A stretch of DNA of 64,000 bases from Sphingobacterium sp. UBA5670 (GCF_002420705.1 NZ_DIIM01000014.1:121612-185611); one strand, 5' to 3'; shown: positions 26,354 to 35,521, counted from the first letter of the stretch. A program made the numbers and translations. Notes: generated by a model from the letters alone, not told the origin.

Positions 26354-27487
26354 TTATTTGTTATAAAACTTATTTTCTGAATTAGGCAGTTTGACTTTAA
26401 AGACATAATATGGCAATTCTACCTTGTCGATTCCCTTATTCCATTGTGGATCCTTAAAAAGTTGTGCACAAGAAAAATAAAGATATCCATCTTCGCCGAT
26501 CCCCATGGAATCAGGCCATAATATTTGTGGATCACGGACTAAGGTATGTAGTTTTCCATCAGGACTTAAATATTTGATGCTATAGTCGATGGACGACGTT
26601 AGATAAATATTTCCGTTTATATCTGACAGTAAGCCATGTGTGATGCCGACCTCTCCTTTGTCTTCAACTTTTGCCTCCAATTCTTGTTTCGTTAGTGTAG
26701 AATCAGCCAAAAATTCAGTTGCAATACGGTATAAATGGGTTTGATTGATCGGTTTGAAGTATAGATATTTAAAGTCGTGACTCAATGCAATGCCATTCAC
26801 ATTGGAAGAAAAAGGTTTTCCGTTTTCATTACGCATATCGTTACCGTCGTAGCTTAATATCACTTCAGGATCAGCCAGTGTAAATCGGCTTCCAGCCAAT
26901 GCTTTCCTGCTCTTTCCGGTTTTAAGGTCTAGAACAATGATAGCCGCTTGGCCCGGATCAGAGAGATAGGCTAAATTTTTCTTTCCGTCAATGCGCATAT
27001 CATTTAAACCCGATTTGGTTTTATCAAGGTCGTCGAAACTGTAAATACGTTCAATTTGATCCTTCTTTGTGTCGATTTTCAACATTTTGAACTGCCCTTG
27101 GCTTGGTTTTTCAGCATTGCCAAAAATTGATCCAGCAGATGATGGTTTGGAATCTAATACCCAAAGATTGTTCTGGGCATCGACAAATATATCCTGTACA
27201 TTGACAAAGTGGGAATTCTCTATCCCTGTTTTATTCCATTCACTATCAGGATAAGGGACAGGTTTTCCGTCGATGATTTCAGTTAGTGCATACTGAAAAT
27301 TCTTAGTTTGTTTTGGGAAAGAAACAAATAGACGGTTGCTGGATGTAACGCTTACACCAATGGGACGGTATGGACCTAAATCTACTGCTACCTCTAGTTG
27401 TGGGCTTGTTGAATTATTGTCTTGGGCCATCATGTTGAGAAAAAAGATGTGAAAGAATAGAAAACTAAATAAGAGCCTTTTTCGCAT
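26354..27487 (-). CDS. Major royal jelly protein/SMP-30-like secreted propeller protein
   Basis: A secreted 377-aa protein with a signal peptide ending near MMAQ. It has the six-bladed propeller features of the royal-jelly/yellow family: 'RPIGVSVTSSNRLFVSFPK', 'NVQDIFVDAQNNLWVLDS', 'LNDMRIDGKKNLAYLSDPG', 'VNGIALSHDFKYLYFKPI' and 'THGLLSDINGNIYLTSSID'. Bacterial members are related to gluconolactonases, but the substrate is unknown. It stands alone, with more than 200 bases free on each side. Confidence 0.85.
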   Translation of the reverse strand: MRKRLLFSFLFFHIFFLNMMAQDNNSTSPQLEVAVDLGPYRPIGVSVTSSNRLFVSFPKQTKNFQYALTEIIDGKPVPYPDSEWNKTGIENSHFVNVQDIFVDAQNNLWVLDSKPSSAGSIFGNAEKPSQGQFKMLKIDTKKDQIERIYSFDDLDKTKSGLNDMRIDGKKNLAYLSDPGQAAIIVLDLKTGKSRKALAGSRFTLADPEVILSYDGNDMRNENGKPFSSNVNGIALSHDFKYLYFKPINQTHLYRIATEFLADSTLTKQELEAKVEDKGEVGITHGLLSDINGNIYLTSSIDYSIKYLSPDGKLHTLVRDPQILWPDSMGIGEDGYLYFSCAQLFKDPQWNKGIDKVELPYYVFKVKLPNSENKFYNK

Positions 27488-27763
27488 GTTCTTGTGTTAA
27501 TTTAACCTGATTTTATTCCCTTAGCGTTACAAAGCGGTATGTTATAAGCTTCATAGCGGGCCGATGCTTTTATAAAATAACTGTCTTTCGGCTAGTATTG
27601 TTTTAATAAGGAAAACCTTTATCAAGTTTTTATCGCTGTACTGTCTTGCTTTTAAGGATATTTCTTTATAGCTATCCTTATATGGAATGAATGACTCCGA
27701 TTTGAATCCACTTGAATTTTAGGTGCCCAAATTTTTAGGTAAGGTGATCTCAATAAATAACCA

Positions 27764-28429
27764 CTAAGTAGAGATCTGGAATAGCATTTCCTGTAAAAGC
27801 TTTTCAATTTCCTTGGCATGGGTGACCGTCATAAAATGTCCGGCACCCTTAATCATAAAGTTGGACTTTACATTCTTGATAGGAATAATATGATCTCGAC
27901 TACCATGTACATGAATTAAATTGTCCGGAGTCGAAGTGTTTTTCCATTGCAGAATCTGATGTATTGCCCAGGCCATAAAGACTGGGTCGGTATCCTTTAA
28001 GATCTGCTTTAGTAATAGAGAATCTTCTTTGCTGCTGATACCAAAAAAATAGTCTAATAGAAAATTGTGCCATTTAAGGAAGCTATTCGGCACCAGCTGA
28101 TTAATTCTGAGTCTGCCTGCTAATCGGTACCAAAGAGGGAATTCTTGTCTTCCTTTAGTCGAAGCAAGCAGAATAATTTTTTTTACAGGAATGGTTTTGG
28201 CAATTTCAATTGCTATCATTCCACCAAAAGAAAGTCCGATAAGAATAGGCTGTTTTACCGTGATTTTTGACGATAATCTTTTTGCATAAATGGCCAGCGG
28301 TTCACGGGGGCTCGGTGTAATCCAATCCAGATATTCGATGTCAAGCGAACCAAAGTTTATCTTGCTAAATACCCGTTGGTCTACACCTAATCCGCTTATG
28401 ATATATATTTTCGTATCGGTTGTTTTCAT
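27764..28429 (-). CDS. Alpha/beta hydrolase
   Basis: A cytosolic 221-aa serine hydrolase of the alpha/beta fold. Nucleophile elbow G-L-S-F-G-G (after 'KQPILI'), acid in 'HVHGSRDHIIP' and His in 'KGAGHFM' are all in place. 'ISGLGVDQRVF' is the oxyanion-side loop. No clue to the ester or lactone used. It stands alone. Confidence 0.85.
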   Translation of the reverse strand: MKTTDTKIYIISGLGVDQRVFSKINFGSLDIEYLDWITPSPREPLAIYAKRLSSKITVKQPILIGLSFGGMIAIEIAKTIPVKKIILLASTKGRQEFPLWYRLAGRLRINQLVPNSFLKWHNFLLDYFFGISSKEDSLLLKQILKDTDPVFMAWAIHQILQWKNTSTPDNLIHVHGSRDHIIPIKNVKSNFMIKGAGHFMTVTHAKEIEKLLQEMLFQIST

Positions 28430-28576
28430 TGAATCAAGTGTCTGACATTTACGGAGACAGCTGTTGGATGATCACGATAAATGAATAGGGGCAAAATAAT
28501 GATTAAAAATCAATTTCCGCCCCTATTTTATATAATGGAGTAACGTAATTTTAGTGCAGCGGTTATTGCTCCTCTG

Positions 28577-29641
28577 TTACGAAAGGCTCGCTAAACTTTT
28601 CGCTTCAAAAGTGGACAGTTCGTTGTATTTTTCGGCCTGTACTTTCTTTACCCAATTCGGATCCTGCAGGATTGCTCTTCCCACGGCGACAAGATCAAAA
28701 TCGCCACGTTCATACCGACGGACCAATTCATCCAGCGAAGCAGGTGAAGATCTGAACTCAGAGTTTGTAAATACTTCGCCAAAGTCTTTATCCAGGCCTA
28801 CAGATCCAACTGTGATTGTGGGTTGTCCTGAGATCTTTTTAAGCCAACCGGCGAAATTTAAATCACTGCCTTCAAATTCTGCTTCCCAATAACGGCGTTG
28901 ACTTCCATGGAAAATGTCGACACCGGCATCCGTCAATGGTAGGATCCAATCTTCCATTGCTGCAGGGGTAGAAGCAAGCTTAGCCGTATAGTCCTGTTGT
29001 TTCCATTGTGATAATCTCAAGATAATCACAAAATCCGGTCCTACAGCTTTTCGCATGGCTTTAATAACTTCAACAGCGAATTTAGAACGCTCCTTAATTG
29101 TTTTGCCTCCAAATTCGTCCGTGCGATGATTCATTCCCTCCCAAAAAAATTGGTCTATCAAATAACCGTGGGCACCATGAATTTCAAAAGCATCAAAGCC
29201 GAGATCTTTCGCAGACTTGGCTGCAGCAGCGTATGCCTGTATTGTAGCTTCTATATCGGCCAATGTCATCGTATCCGGACTCTCAAATGCTGCAGGCGGC
29301 GTCCATTGCATTGGCGTATAACCTACATGCCATATTTGAGGGGCTATTTTTCCACCTTTGTTATGCACAGCATTGACGATATTTTTCCAGCCAGTTAGTG
29401 CTTGATCGCCATAAAAATTGGGAATGTCTTTTAAATTCTTTGAAGAAGGTCTTTCGATCACTGTACCCTCCGTTAAGATTAAGCCCACATCACCAGCAGC
29501 ACGTCGCTCATAATAACCAGCCACAGCACTGTCGGGAATTCCGTCCGAAGAAAACGCTCTCGTCATTGGCGCCATAACAAAGCGGTTTTTCAGTCTTAAA
29601 TTTTTATATTCAAAGGTGGTAAAAAGTGTTTGTATGCTCAT
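28577..29641 (-). CDS. Old yellow enzyme family NADH:flavin oxidoreductase
   Basis: FMN-dependent ene-reductase of 354 aa that reduces activated double bonds or nitro groups with NAD(P)H. Motifs: 'LKNRFVMAPMTRAF' at the N-terminus, the active-site 'HGAHGYLIDQFFWEGMNHRTDEFGG' (given here as HGAHGYLIDQFF and MNHRTDEFGG), and the C-terminal FMN phosphate region 'VAVGRAILQDPNWV'. It is divergent from an HxlR regulator gene with a 111-base shared intergenic region that holds repeated GTAACTA boxes. A TATCTTTG box (29677-29670, minus strand) gives a start point near 29663. Redox- or electrophile-responsive control is likely. Confidence 0.92.
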   Translation of the reverse strand: MSIQTLFTTFEYKNLRLKNRFVMAPMTRAFSSDGIPDSAVAGYYERRAAGDVGLILTEGTVIERPSSKNLKDIPNFYGDQALTGWKNIVNAVHNKGGKIAPQIWHVGYTPMQWTPPAAFESPDTMTLADIEATIQAYAAAAKSAKDLGFDAFEIHGAHGYLIDQFFWEGMNHRTDEFGGKTIKERSKFAVEVIKAMRKAVGPDFVIILRLSQWKQQDYTAKLASTPAAMEDWILPLTDAGVDIFHGSQRRYWEAEFEGSDLNFAGWLKKISGQPTITVGSVGLDKDFGEVFTNSEFRSSPASLDELVRRYERGDFDLVAVGRAILQDPNWVKKVQAEKYNELSTFEAKSLASLS

Positions 29642-29696
29642 TTTTCTTGTTTTAAATTGTAAATCTTGACAAAGATATTTTAAATAGTGTATATTT

Positions 29697-29737
29697 GTAA
29701 CTATTATTAGTATAAACTAGTTACCTTTGTGTAACTA
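29697..29737. promoter_or_regulatory. GTAACTA repeat cluster in the OYE/HxlR divergent promoter
   Basis: GTAACTA at 29697-29703 and again at 29731-29737, with the inverted copy TAGTTAC at 29718-29724 between them. A plus-strand -7 box TACCTTTG overlaps at 29722-29729. The arrangement fits an operator for the HxlR protein that controls both genes. Confidence 0.5.
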
Positions 29738-29752
29738 TTCTCAAAATATCAA

Positions 29753-30100
29753 ATGAAAAGGACTGAATTTAAAAGCTGTTCCTGTGCGATGCAGCGCTCG
29801 ATGGCAATTTTAGGGACGAGGTGGAAACCTGTCATTATTTATACACTGCGTGACCGGAAAGCCCGATTTGGTCAGCTTGATGCGCTGATAGAAAACATTT
29901 CCCGCAAGGTTTTGACCAGCTCGTTAAAAGAATTGGAAGAGGACGGTGTTATTCTTAGAGAAGAATATAAGGAACTGCCACCACGCGTTGAGTATTCTTT
30001 GACTGAAAAAGGTAAAGCCTTAATTCCCATTATGTGCCAATTGGCAAAATGGAATGAATCCTTTTACGAAGAGCCAGAGTTACCAGAATTGATAGCATAA
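29753..30100 (+). CDS. HxlR-family transcriptional regulator
   Basis: A winged-helix repressor of 115 aa. It has the family signature 'CSCAMQRSMAILGTRWKPVIIYTL', with the Cys pair near the N-terminus that can sense oxidants or electrophiles, then 'RFGQLDALIENISRKVLTSSLKELEEDGV' (in parts) and the wing 'PPRVEYSLTEKG'. Divergently placed to the old yellow enzyme gene, its probable target. Confidence 0.9.
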   Translation: MKRTEFKSCSCAMQRSMAILGTRWKPVIIYTLRDRKARFGQLDALIENISRKVLTSSLKELEEDGVILREEYKELPPRVEYSLTEKGKALIPIMCQLAKWNESFYEEPELPELIA

Positions 30101-30437
30101 AAAATAGATTCTAAATTTACCGGCCCTGCTTACGCTAATTCTGGCAGAGGGGACAAGATCTTATTGACTTGCTGAAGATAAATATATTCTTACTGATTCT
30201 TGATTATTTGTTCTTCCTTTGGGATTGCCGGCATATTGGTTCGCCATTCATTTGCTGTTTCTCTGCTATATTAGTAACGAAACGGTAAGTAAAAGATCAA
30301 GAATACGCAAAGAAAGGCCAAGTCAATACGCAACATAGTCTATAAAGTGCCCTTAAAAAACTTTTTCAGGAGATTCAGTACATTGAAATAATCAATTACA
30401 GAGTCTACACAAATAACCGTGGATTTTGAAGGCGCAA
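30101..30437. other. Intergenic region between convergent genes
   Basis: No gene or clear terminator was seen. It holds TCTACACAAAT at 30404-30414, identical to the left half of the palindrome at 11422, but without the right arm. Small frames on the minus strand (15-22 codons) have no support. Confidence 0.5.
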
Positions 30438-30971
30438 TTAGGCGGAAATCTGTCCCTTAAATCCAGCAATTTTTTCCTTCAGACTATTGAGGTGTTCAGG
30501 ACTGATTACGCCATTATCCTGATCAAAATTTTCGTAAAATTTGGGGAGCGAAAATGTTTCTTTAATGATTGCTCCAAACTGCGGGAAAAACTTTTGGGCT
30601 TCGGCCATTACATTTCCACCACCATAACCTCCTGGTGAAGTTGTCATAAGCAACATGGGTTTATCTTGGAAAACTTTCACATTGATCCGAGATGCCCAGT
30701 CGAATACATTTTTAAATGCAACGCTGTAGGAGCGGTTATTCTCAGCCAGGGAGCAAATAATAATATCACTTGCGGCTATATTATCCAAGAAAAGCTGTGC
30801 TTCCTGTGGAAACCCATTTTTTTCCAGGTCTACAGAAAAAACTGGCATGTCATAGTCATTCAGGTCGATCAAATTAATCTCGTGTTCGTCAAAGCTTTTG
30901 AGTACAAATTTGACCAATTGTTTGTTAATCGATGTGGAAGAATTACTCCCAGCGAATGCAAATATTTTCAT
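30438..30971 (-). CDS. NADPH-dependent FMN reductase family protein
   Basis: A flavodoxin-fold reductase of 177 aa. It shows the FMN phosphate loop 'FAGSNSSTSINKQL', 'DYDMPVFS', the 'ICSLAENNRSYSVAFKNVFDW' segment where family members read PEYNxSxPxxLKN, and 'TSPGGYGGG'. It would reduce quinones, azo compounds or free FMN with NAD(P)H. The expected Pro/Glu in PEYN is replaced by Ala-Glu-Asn-Asn, a modest deviation. Confidence 0.87.
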   Translation of the reverse strand: MKIFAFAGSNSSTSINKQLVKFVLKSFDEHEINLIDLNDYDMPVFSVDLEKNGFPQEAQLFLDNIAASDIIICSLAENNRSYSVAFKNVFDWASRINVKVFQDKPMLLMTTSPGGYGGGNVMAEAQKFFPQFGAIIKETFSLPKFYENFDQDNGVISPEHLNSLKEKIAGFKGQISA

Positions 30972-31194
30972 GTTTTATCCTTTATGATTATCGGTTGCTT
31001 AAATTTAGTCAATTTCTCGAAACAATTGGAGATTTAGACTTGACTTGTCGTTTCTGATAGGTTTTGATTATATGGTATAATTTTTTGAAATCCTCGCCAC
31101 GCATATTTCGTTCATTTATTATCATGATTAAATTATCTGTTGCCTGAAGTTTTATGGTTCTGAATGTTTTTTTTATCCACGACAAATACTTGTT

Positions 31195-31728
31195 TTATTT
31201 CTCCGTTTTGAAAATAGAATATAATGGAATATCATAATATTTACCATCCTTTTTTAGATGCTGTTTCAATAGCGCTTCTTTTTTCATACCTATTTTTTCC
31301 ATGACCTTTCCCGAAGCTGGGTTATGGGGGAAGTAGGTGGCAAAAATCTTGTTAAAGTGCAGTTCTTTAAATCCAAAGTCAATAATTGCTTTTGCTGCTT
31401 CCGTGACATAACCTTTATTCCAGTAAGGAATAGCAATCCAGTATCCCAGCTCAGCCTTATCCGAGCCCTCATCGTGCAGCCCGATAGCCCCAATCAATTT
31501 TTCCTCCTTATTTCGGATAGCAAAAGTGAATCCCTTACGATTGACAAATGCTTCTTCAGCTAGCTTGAGCCAGTATTCAGCATCTTCCTTTCGGTATGGG
31601 TAAGGGATATTTGATGTAAAGTCCGAATATACTTTATCCTGAAGATATTCAACAATCTGTGGAATATCAGAAGTGGTAATTGCATTGAGAATAAGTCGTT
31701 CTGTTTCTATTTTTGGGAAATTTTTCAT
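31195..31728 (-). CDS. GNAT-family acetyltransferase (RimJ/RimL-like)
   Basis: A 177-aa acetyltransferase. Start 'IETERLILNAIT' and motif 'GYWIAIPYWNKGYVTEAAKAIIDFGF' are the RimJ/RimL type, where WNKGYVTEA is the acetyl-CoA loop. It ends 'NPASGKVMEKIGMKKEALLKQH'. Likely acts on an N-terminal amine of a protein or on a small molecule. No operon partner. Confidence 0.9.
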   Translation of the reverse strand: MKNFPKIETERLILNAITTSDIPQIVEYLQDKVYSDFTSNIPYPYRKEDAEYWLKLAEEAFVNRKGFTFAIRNKEEKLIGAIGLHDEGSDKAELGYWIAIPYWNKGYVTEAAKAIIDFGFKELHFNKIFATYFPHNPASGKVMEKIGMKKEALLKQHLKKDGKYYDIPLYSIFKTEK

Positions 31729-31859
31729 CTGGTTAAGTCCTCAAATGGCTGAAATAAATTGACGGATCACTTAGTTTTTGTAAATGTAGTTAAGTTTAAT
31801 GATATTCCTAAAAAAAGCCTGATTTAGTCCGATTAGCAAATGGTTGCCTTTATTGCTTT

Positions 31860-31994
31860 TTAAGGCATAGGTCTTTTGGATATACCTTTTCGGGTATAAT
31901 AGCTATAAATCCCAGTAATCGTGAGGAGAACCAAAGTTATCAATAATCCGATAAAAGGGGCTAGACTATTTATTTTCGAGTTGATGTCCGTCAA
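31860..31994 (-). CDS. Possible small single-span membrane protein
   Basis: A 44-aa frame with a TTG start at 31994 overlapping the 3' end of the upstream gene by 29 bases. It reads 'INSLAPFIGLLITLVLLTIT' as a strong transmembrane helix, then 'GIYSYYTRKG' and a basic tail. The helix followed by positive residues is a plausible membrane topology. There is no good ribosome site and no ATG, so it is a candidate only. Translational coupling to the upstream gene would be needed. Confidence 0.3.
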   Translation of the reverse strand: MTDINSKINSLAPFIGLLITLVLLTITGIYSYYTRKGISKRPMP

Positions 31995-32355
31995 TCAGTT
32001 CGATGTGGCCTTCGATAATAAGTAAATAAAAGTTTTCAAAGCAATCCTGGTAAATCTTTTGTTCCAATGATTTTATTTCTTCAAAGAGACGCTCTTTCGC
32101 AACTCCGGTGTAGCACAACTCATTTTTTGAACTCAAAAGGCTATTGTCTTGGCAGGGAGTTTCATGAAGCTGTTTGTATAAGTCACCTAAATCTGAAATA
32201 TCTTCACTGCGATGGTAAGAGGGGTGAAACCATACCCAAAAGTCTTCTTGGTTTTTATAGGGGTGAGGCAACAATTGAATAGAAGTGTTTCTAAATAAAT
32301 CTCCCGGATGCTTTTTATACCGAAAATGGGTGGCGGTGGTCTTTAAACTATTCAT
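31966..32355 (-). CDS. Hypothetical protein
   Basis: A 129-aa cytosolic protein with no recognised family. It is rich in His, Phe and Trp in the first half ('PHPYKNQEDFWVWFHPSYHRSEDI') and helical and acidic in the second ('KERLFEEIKSLEQKIYQDCFEN'). It has an ATG start and sits alone between a GNAT gene and the RNA-repair promoter. Confidence 0.55.
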   Translation of the reverse strand: MNSLKTTATHFRYKKHPGDLFRNTSIQLLPHPYKNQEDFWVWFHPSYHRSEDISDLGDLYKQLHETPCQDNSLLSSKNELCYTGVAKERLFEEIKSLEQKIYQDCFENFYLLIIEGHIELIDGHQLENK

Positions 32356-32529
32356 AAAGGCAATTTATTTGTAGGCTTACAAAAAATAATTAAAGAATAA
32401 AGATGTCGTCTTAAATATCGGTATTTTTCTTTGATATTTAAAACTTACACGATAATTCTACAGTTGTCGGGAATGGATTATTGTATTTCACGACGTTTTT
32501 TTCCAGAGAATTCTGATCAGTGTTGTAGC

Positions 32530-32559
32530 TTGGTATTTAAGATAAATTGTATACTTTTG
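32530..32559 (+). promoter_or_regulatory. Promoter of the RNA-repair operon
   Basis: TTG (32530-32532), 19 bases, TACTTTTG (32552-32559) matches the Bacteroidota sigma-A pattern TTG-N19-TANNTTTG. The expected start near 32566 leaves a leader of about 150 bases before the RNA ligase ATG. The rest of the 359-base gap shows nothing else. Confidence 0.6.
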
Positions 32560-32714
32560 TAGCATTAGATCATATTTGTGTTGTCAATTTTTAAAGTGTA
32601 AAGTCATGTAATGCATTGTCGATATTTAGGAAGAAAGTAAACAACGGGATTTACCGGATTGGTTTACAATATACCTATGTCTTCAATTTTTTAGTATGGA
32701 CTTAAATTTTAAAA

Positions 32715-33413
32715 ATGGAATCAACAAAATATGGTCGTACCTATCATTTCCCATTTTCACCAGGGACAAGCAGCGACGATCGTTTTAATCAACATTATTG
32801 GACGGATATACAATCCTTCCATAAACTGTTATATACAGAAAAATTAGATGGTGAAAATAATTGCCTCTCACGACGGGGTGTTTTTGCCCGGTCTCATGCG
32901 GCACCGACCACCTCGCCGTGGACAGCTCAGCTACGGGAGCATTGGGCCAGATTAAAAAATGATCTGGATGATTTGGAGTTTTTTGGTGAAAATCTATATG
33001 CTGTGCATTCAATCGAATATCGGAAACTTGAGCATTACTACTATGTTTTCGCTGCTCGAATTAAAGATCAATGGCTTTCGTGGGAAGAGGTTACTTTTTA
33101 TGCTAATTTATTTGATTTGCCCATGGTACCTGTTTTAAAACTTGAAACGGTAAAGGATTTGACAGAGCAGGAGCTTCGGTTCTCCGTTGAAAATTTTGCT
33201 AAGCAACCTTCAGTGTTTGGATCTGTTGATTCGAAGACTGATGAAGCCTGTACAGTGGAAGGACTTGTGTGCAGGAATGCCGATGCGTATGCTGTCAGCG
33301 AATTTCAGCACAATGTTTTTAAATATGTTAGAAAAGGACATGTGCAGACCGACGAACATTGGACAAAATCATGGCGAAGAACCAAAATGATTTGGGAAAG
33401 GAGGGATTTCTAA
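32715..33413 (+). CDS. RNA ligase, Rnl2-like
   Basis: ATP-dependent RNA ligase of 232 aa that seals 5'-phosphate and 3'-OH ends. Nucleotidyltransferase motif I is 'EKLDGEN' with the adenylated Lys43. Motif IV is 'EGLVCR' and motif V 'VFKYVRKGH'. It is shorter than T4 Rnl2 and lacks an obvious extra C-terminal domain. Its TAA overlaps the ATG of the HD-Pnk gene (TAATG), so the two are translationally coupled: the partner heals ends and this enzyme seals them. Confidence 0.9.
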   Translation: MESTKYGRTYHFPFSPGTSSDDRFNQHYWTDIQSFHKLLYTEKLDGENNCLSRRGVFARSHAAPTTSPWTAQLREHWARLKNDLDDLEFFGENLYAVHSIEYRKLEHYYYVFAARIKDQWLSWEEVTFYANLFDLPMVPVLKLETVKDLTEQELRFSVENFAKQPSVFGSVDSKTDEACTVEGLVCRNADAYAVSEFQHNVFKYVRKGHVQTDEHWTKSWRRTKMIWERRDF

Positions 33414-34522
33414 TGGAATGGACAATAACAGTAGATAAGGATTGGTCAGCTTTGGAGAAGCAATTTTCTTGGGTCCGGGATATGGAACATGTGCAACAAG
33501 ATGCTGTGCACCATGCAGAAGGCAATGTGGCGATTCATACACAGATGGTACTGCATCAGCTTGAAGAGCTTGCCGGATACCAGAAGCTAGATCGTCAAAA
33601 GCAGGAGCTGATCTGGGCTTCGGCATTGTTGCATGATGTCGAAAAGAGATCGACGACAATTGTGGGTACAGATGGCCGTATCAGTTCGCCTAATCATGCC
33701 AAAAAAGGTGCGCGGACCACACGTGAGATTTTATTTCGTGATGTAGAGACTCCTTTTGCATTGCGGGAGGAAATTGTCGCATTGGTACGCTATCATGGCC
33801 TACCATTATGGCTTATGGAAAAAGCTGATCCCATGAAGAGTGCCTTGGAGGCTTCGCTATCTGTCAATATGAGTCAGCTCAAACTGTTGGCTGAAGCAGA
33901 TGCCAGAGGTCGGTATTGCCGCGATTTGGATGCACTGCTCTACGCATTGGATATGTTTGAACTCTATACCAAAGAGATTGGCTGCTGGCATGCTGCCCGT
34001 TCCTTTTTATCAGAAAATGCGCGATTTACCTATTTCAATGGAAATGATAGCTACGTGGACTACGTGCCTTACGATGCATTTAAATCTACGGTTATTGTAC
34101 TTTCAGGTCTGCCGGGAATGGGTAAAGATTATCAGATTCTAAAAATGAATACAGACATTCCCGTTATTAGCCTGGATGATATCAGGCGCAAATATCGCAT
34201 TGATCCTACCGATAAAAGGAAAAACGGATGGGTAATACAGGAAGCAAAAGAGCAGGCAAAAAAATATCTGCGCTGCGGTCAGGATTTTATCTGGAATGCA
34301 ACCAATATAACTTCCCTGATGCGTCAGCAATTGATCGATCTTTTCGTTGGCTATCAAGCCTATGTTAAATTGCTGTATGTTGAAAAACCCTATAAAGTTT
34401 GGCGGGCGCAGAATAGAGATCGGGAATATCCATTACCTGATCCTGTCTTGGATAAAATGCTCCATAATTTGGAAGTTCCTCAATTGACAGAAGCGCATGA
34501 AGTCCACTATATAACAACATAG
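33413..34522 (+). CDS. HD-Pnk: HD-domain phosphoesterase fused to polynucleotide 5'-kinase
   Basis: A protein of 369 aa from the ATG at 33413, chosen because AAAGGAGG lies 8 bases before it and the frame from 33359 adds an unrelated 18 residues. The N-terminal HD domain has 'LLHDVEK' (H74-D75) and 'NHAKKGARTTREIL'. The C-terminal P-loop kinase begins with 'SGLPGMGKDYQ' (P-loop 232-239, Asp in place of Ser/Thr) and has 'VISLDDIRR'. The same order is known from Runella HD-Pnk, which removes 2',3'-cyclic phosphate and phosphorylates 5'-OH ends. With the ligase it forms a complete heal-and-seal pair. Confidence 0.9.
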   Translation: MEWTITVDKDWSALEKQFSWVRDMEHVQQDAVHHAEGNVAIHTQMVLHQLEELAGYQKLDRQKQELIWASALLHDVEKRSTTIVGTDGRISSPNHAKKGARTTREILFRDVETPFALREEIVALVRYHGLPLWLMEKADPMKSALEASLSVNMSQLKLLAEADARGRYCRDLDALLYALDMFELYTKEIGCWHAARSFLSENARFTYFNGNDSYVDYVPYDAFKSTVIVLSGLPGMGKDYQILKMNTDIPVISLDDIRRKYRIDPTDKRKNGWVIQEAKEQAKKYLRCGQDFIWNATNITSLMRQQLIDLFVGYQAYVKLLYVEKPYKVWRAQNRDREYPLPDPVLDKMLHNLEVPQLTEAHEVHYITT

Positions 34523-34659
34523 ATGGTTCTTTAAGGATAGCGTTTGCTAGTTTAGAATGATTTTAGAAATTAAATGAAAGAAATACGAAATTTCCAAATT
34601 TTGCTTTATTAATAGAAAGGATGTTTTCTGATATAACCGTGTTAGATACAGTAAATGCG

Positions 34660-34699
34660 AATCAGCCCATTGTCGAAGATCAATGGGCTGATTTTTTTT
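34660..34699 (+). terminator. Terminator of the RNA-repair operon
   Basis: A perfect stem AATCAGCCCATTG with CAATGGGCTGATT, an 8-nt loop, then eight Ts. It lies 138 bases after the HD-Pnk stop. Confidence 0.85.
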
Positions 34700-34735
34700 A
34701 ACACCCTTCTTCGTAAAGCTATGCACGGTTCCTAT

Positions 34736-35230
34736 TTACTGTCTTAATTTTTGATTTAATAGTGGTATAAGATCCTGTTCCCGGATATTGATTACATCTA
34801 TATCAATCCACAAACATCCTGGTTTTGTTGAAACATTACGGTCGATAAAGCTTAAAAAACGTATGAGGCGATTTGTTTTTTCTTTTTTTAGCAATGAAGA
34901 GTCTTTTAATTTTATAAAAATAGAAGTTGTACGGTATAAACCGGTAACAAAGGAATCGATGTCGGCCCATTGGATTTGCCGCGGTTCTAATGTGCTGTTG
35001 TTTAGGAGTGTGTCTTGATTTATTGTGAGTGCAGCAATGCCCTTTCGGCAGCGGTTCAATTGCTGTATTCTGAGATAAAATACACTTGCTGCAACAAGCA
35101 CCCATACAGTCGAGGCTAGTTTAAAAATAAGATCTTTATATAACCAAGCGTAAAGCGCAATGACGGCTGCGAGAAAGCAAAGTACCATGCTCACGATAAT
35201 TTTTCCTTTGTCAAAATTTATTTCGATCAT
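34736..35230 (-). CDS. Membrane protein with PH-like domain (STM3941-like)
   Basis: A 164-aa protein: two N-terminal transmembrane helices (about 11-29 and 35-52) followed by a strand-rich domain ('ALTINQDTLLNN', 'QIQWADIDSF', 'TSIFIKLKDSS') typical of the STM3941/bacterial PH-like family. Role unknown. It stands alone. Confidence 0.7.
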   Translation of the reverse strand: MIEINFDKGKIIVSMVLCFLAAVIALYAWLYKDLIFKLASTVWVLVAASVFYLRIQQLNRCRKGIAALTINQDTLLNNSTLEPRQIQWADIDSFVTGLYRTTSIFIKLKDSSLLKKEKTNRLIRFLSFIDRNVSTKPGCLWIDIDVINIREQDLIPLLNQKLRQ

Positions 35231-35521
35231 TGTTATTTCCTTTTTTAACGTATAAAGTCCATAAAAAATAGAAGAATATCATTTTCTTCGAAATCCATCT
35301 TCTGTCTAGCACTCATTTCGCACTTACTTTTCGTAAATATAAGCAGTAAAAACGGTGAATCTATTTGTATTTATTATTCGCCGCTGTTGAATGATTATTC
35401 GTAATACATCGATTTGTTTTATCAGTCTTTGGAGATTCAACCTAGTTGAAATAGGTGCGGGACGTATTTTTTTTAATAAAATGAATGAGTAGCTTTGTTT
35501 GTACTATAAATTGATAGACTG

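Noticed and set aside
25789..26406. 205-aa reading of the small gene
   Set aside because: The first 101 residues are low-complexity Lys/His/Ser text. The ATG at 26103 begins the protein-like part.
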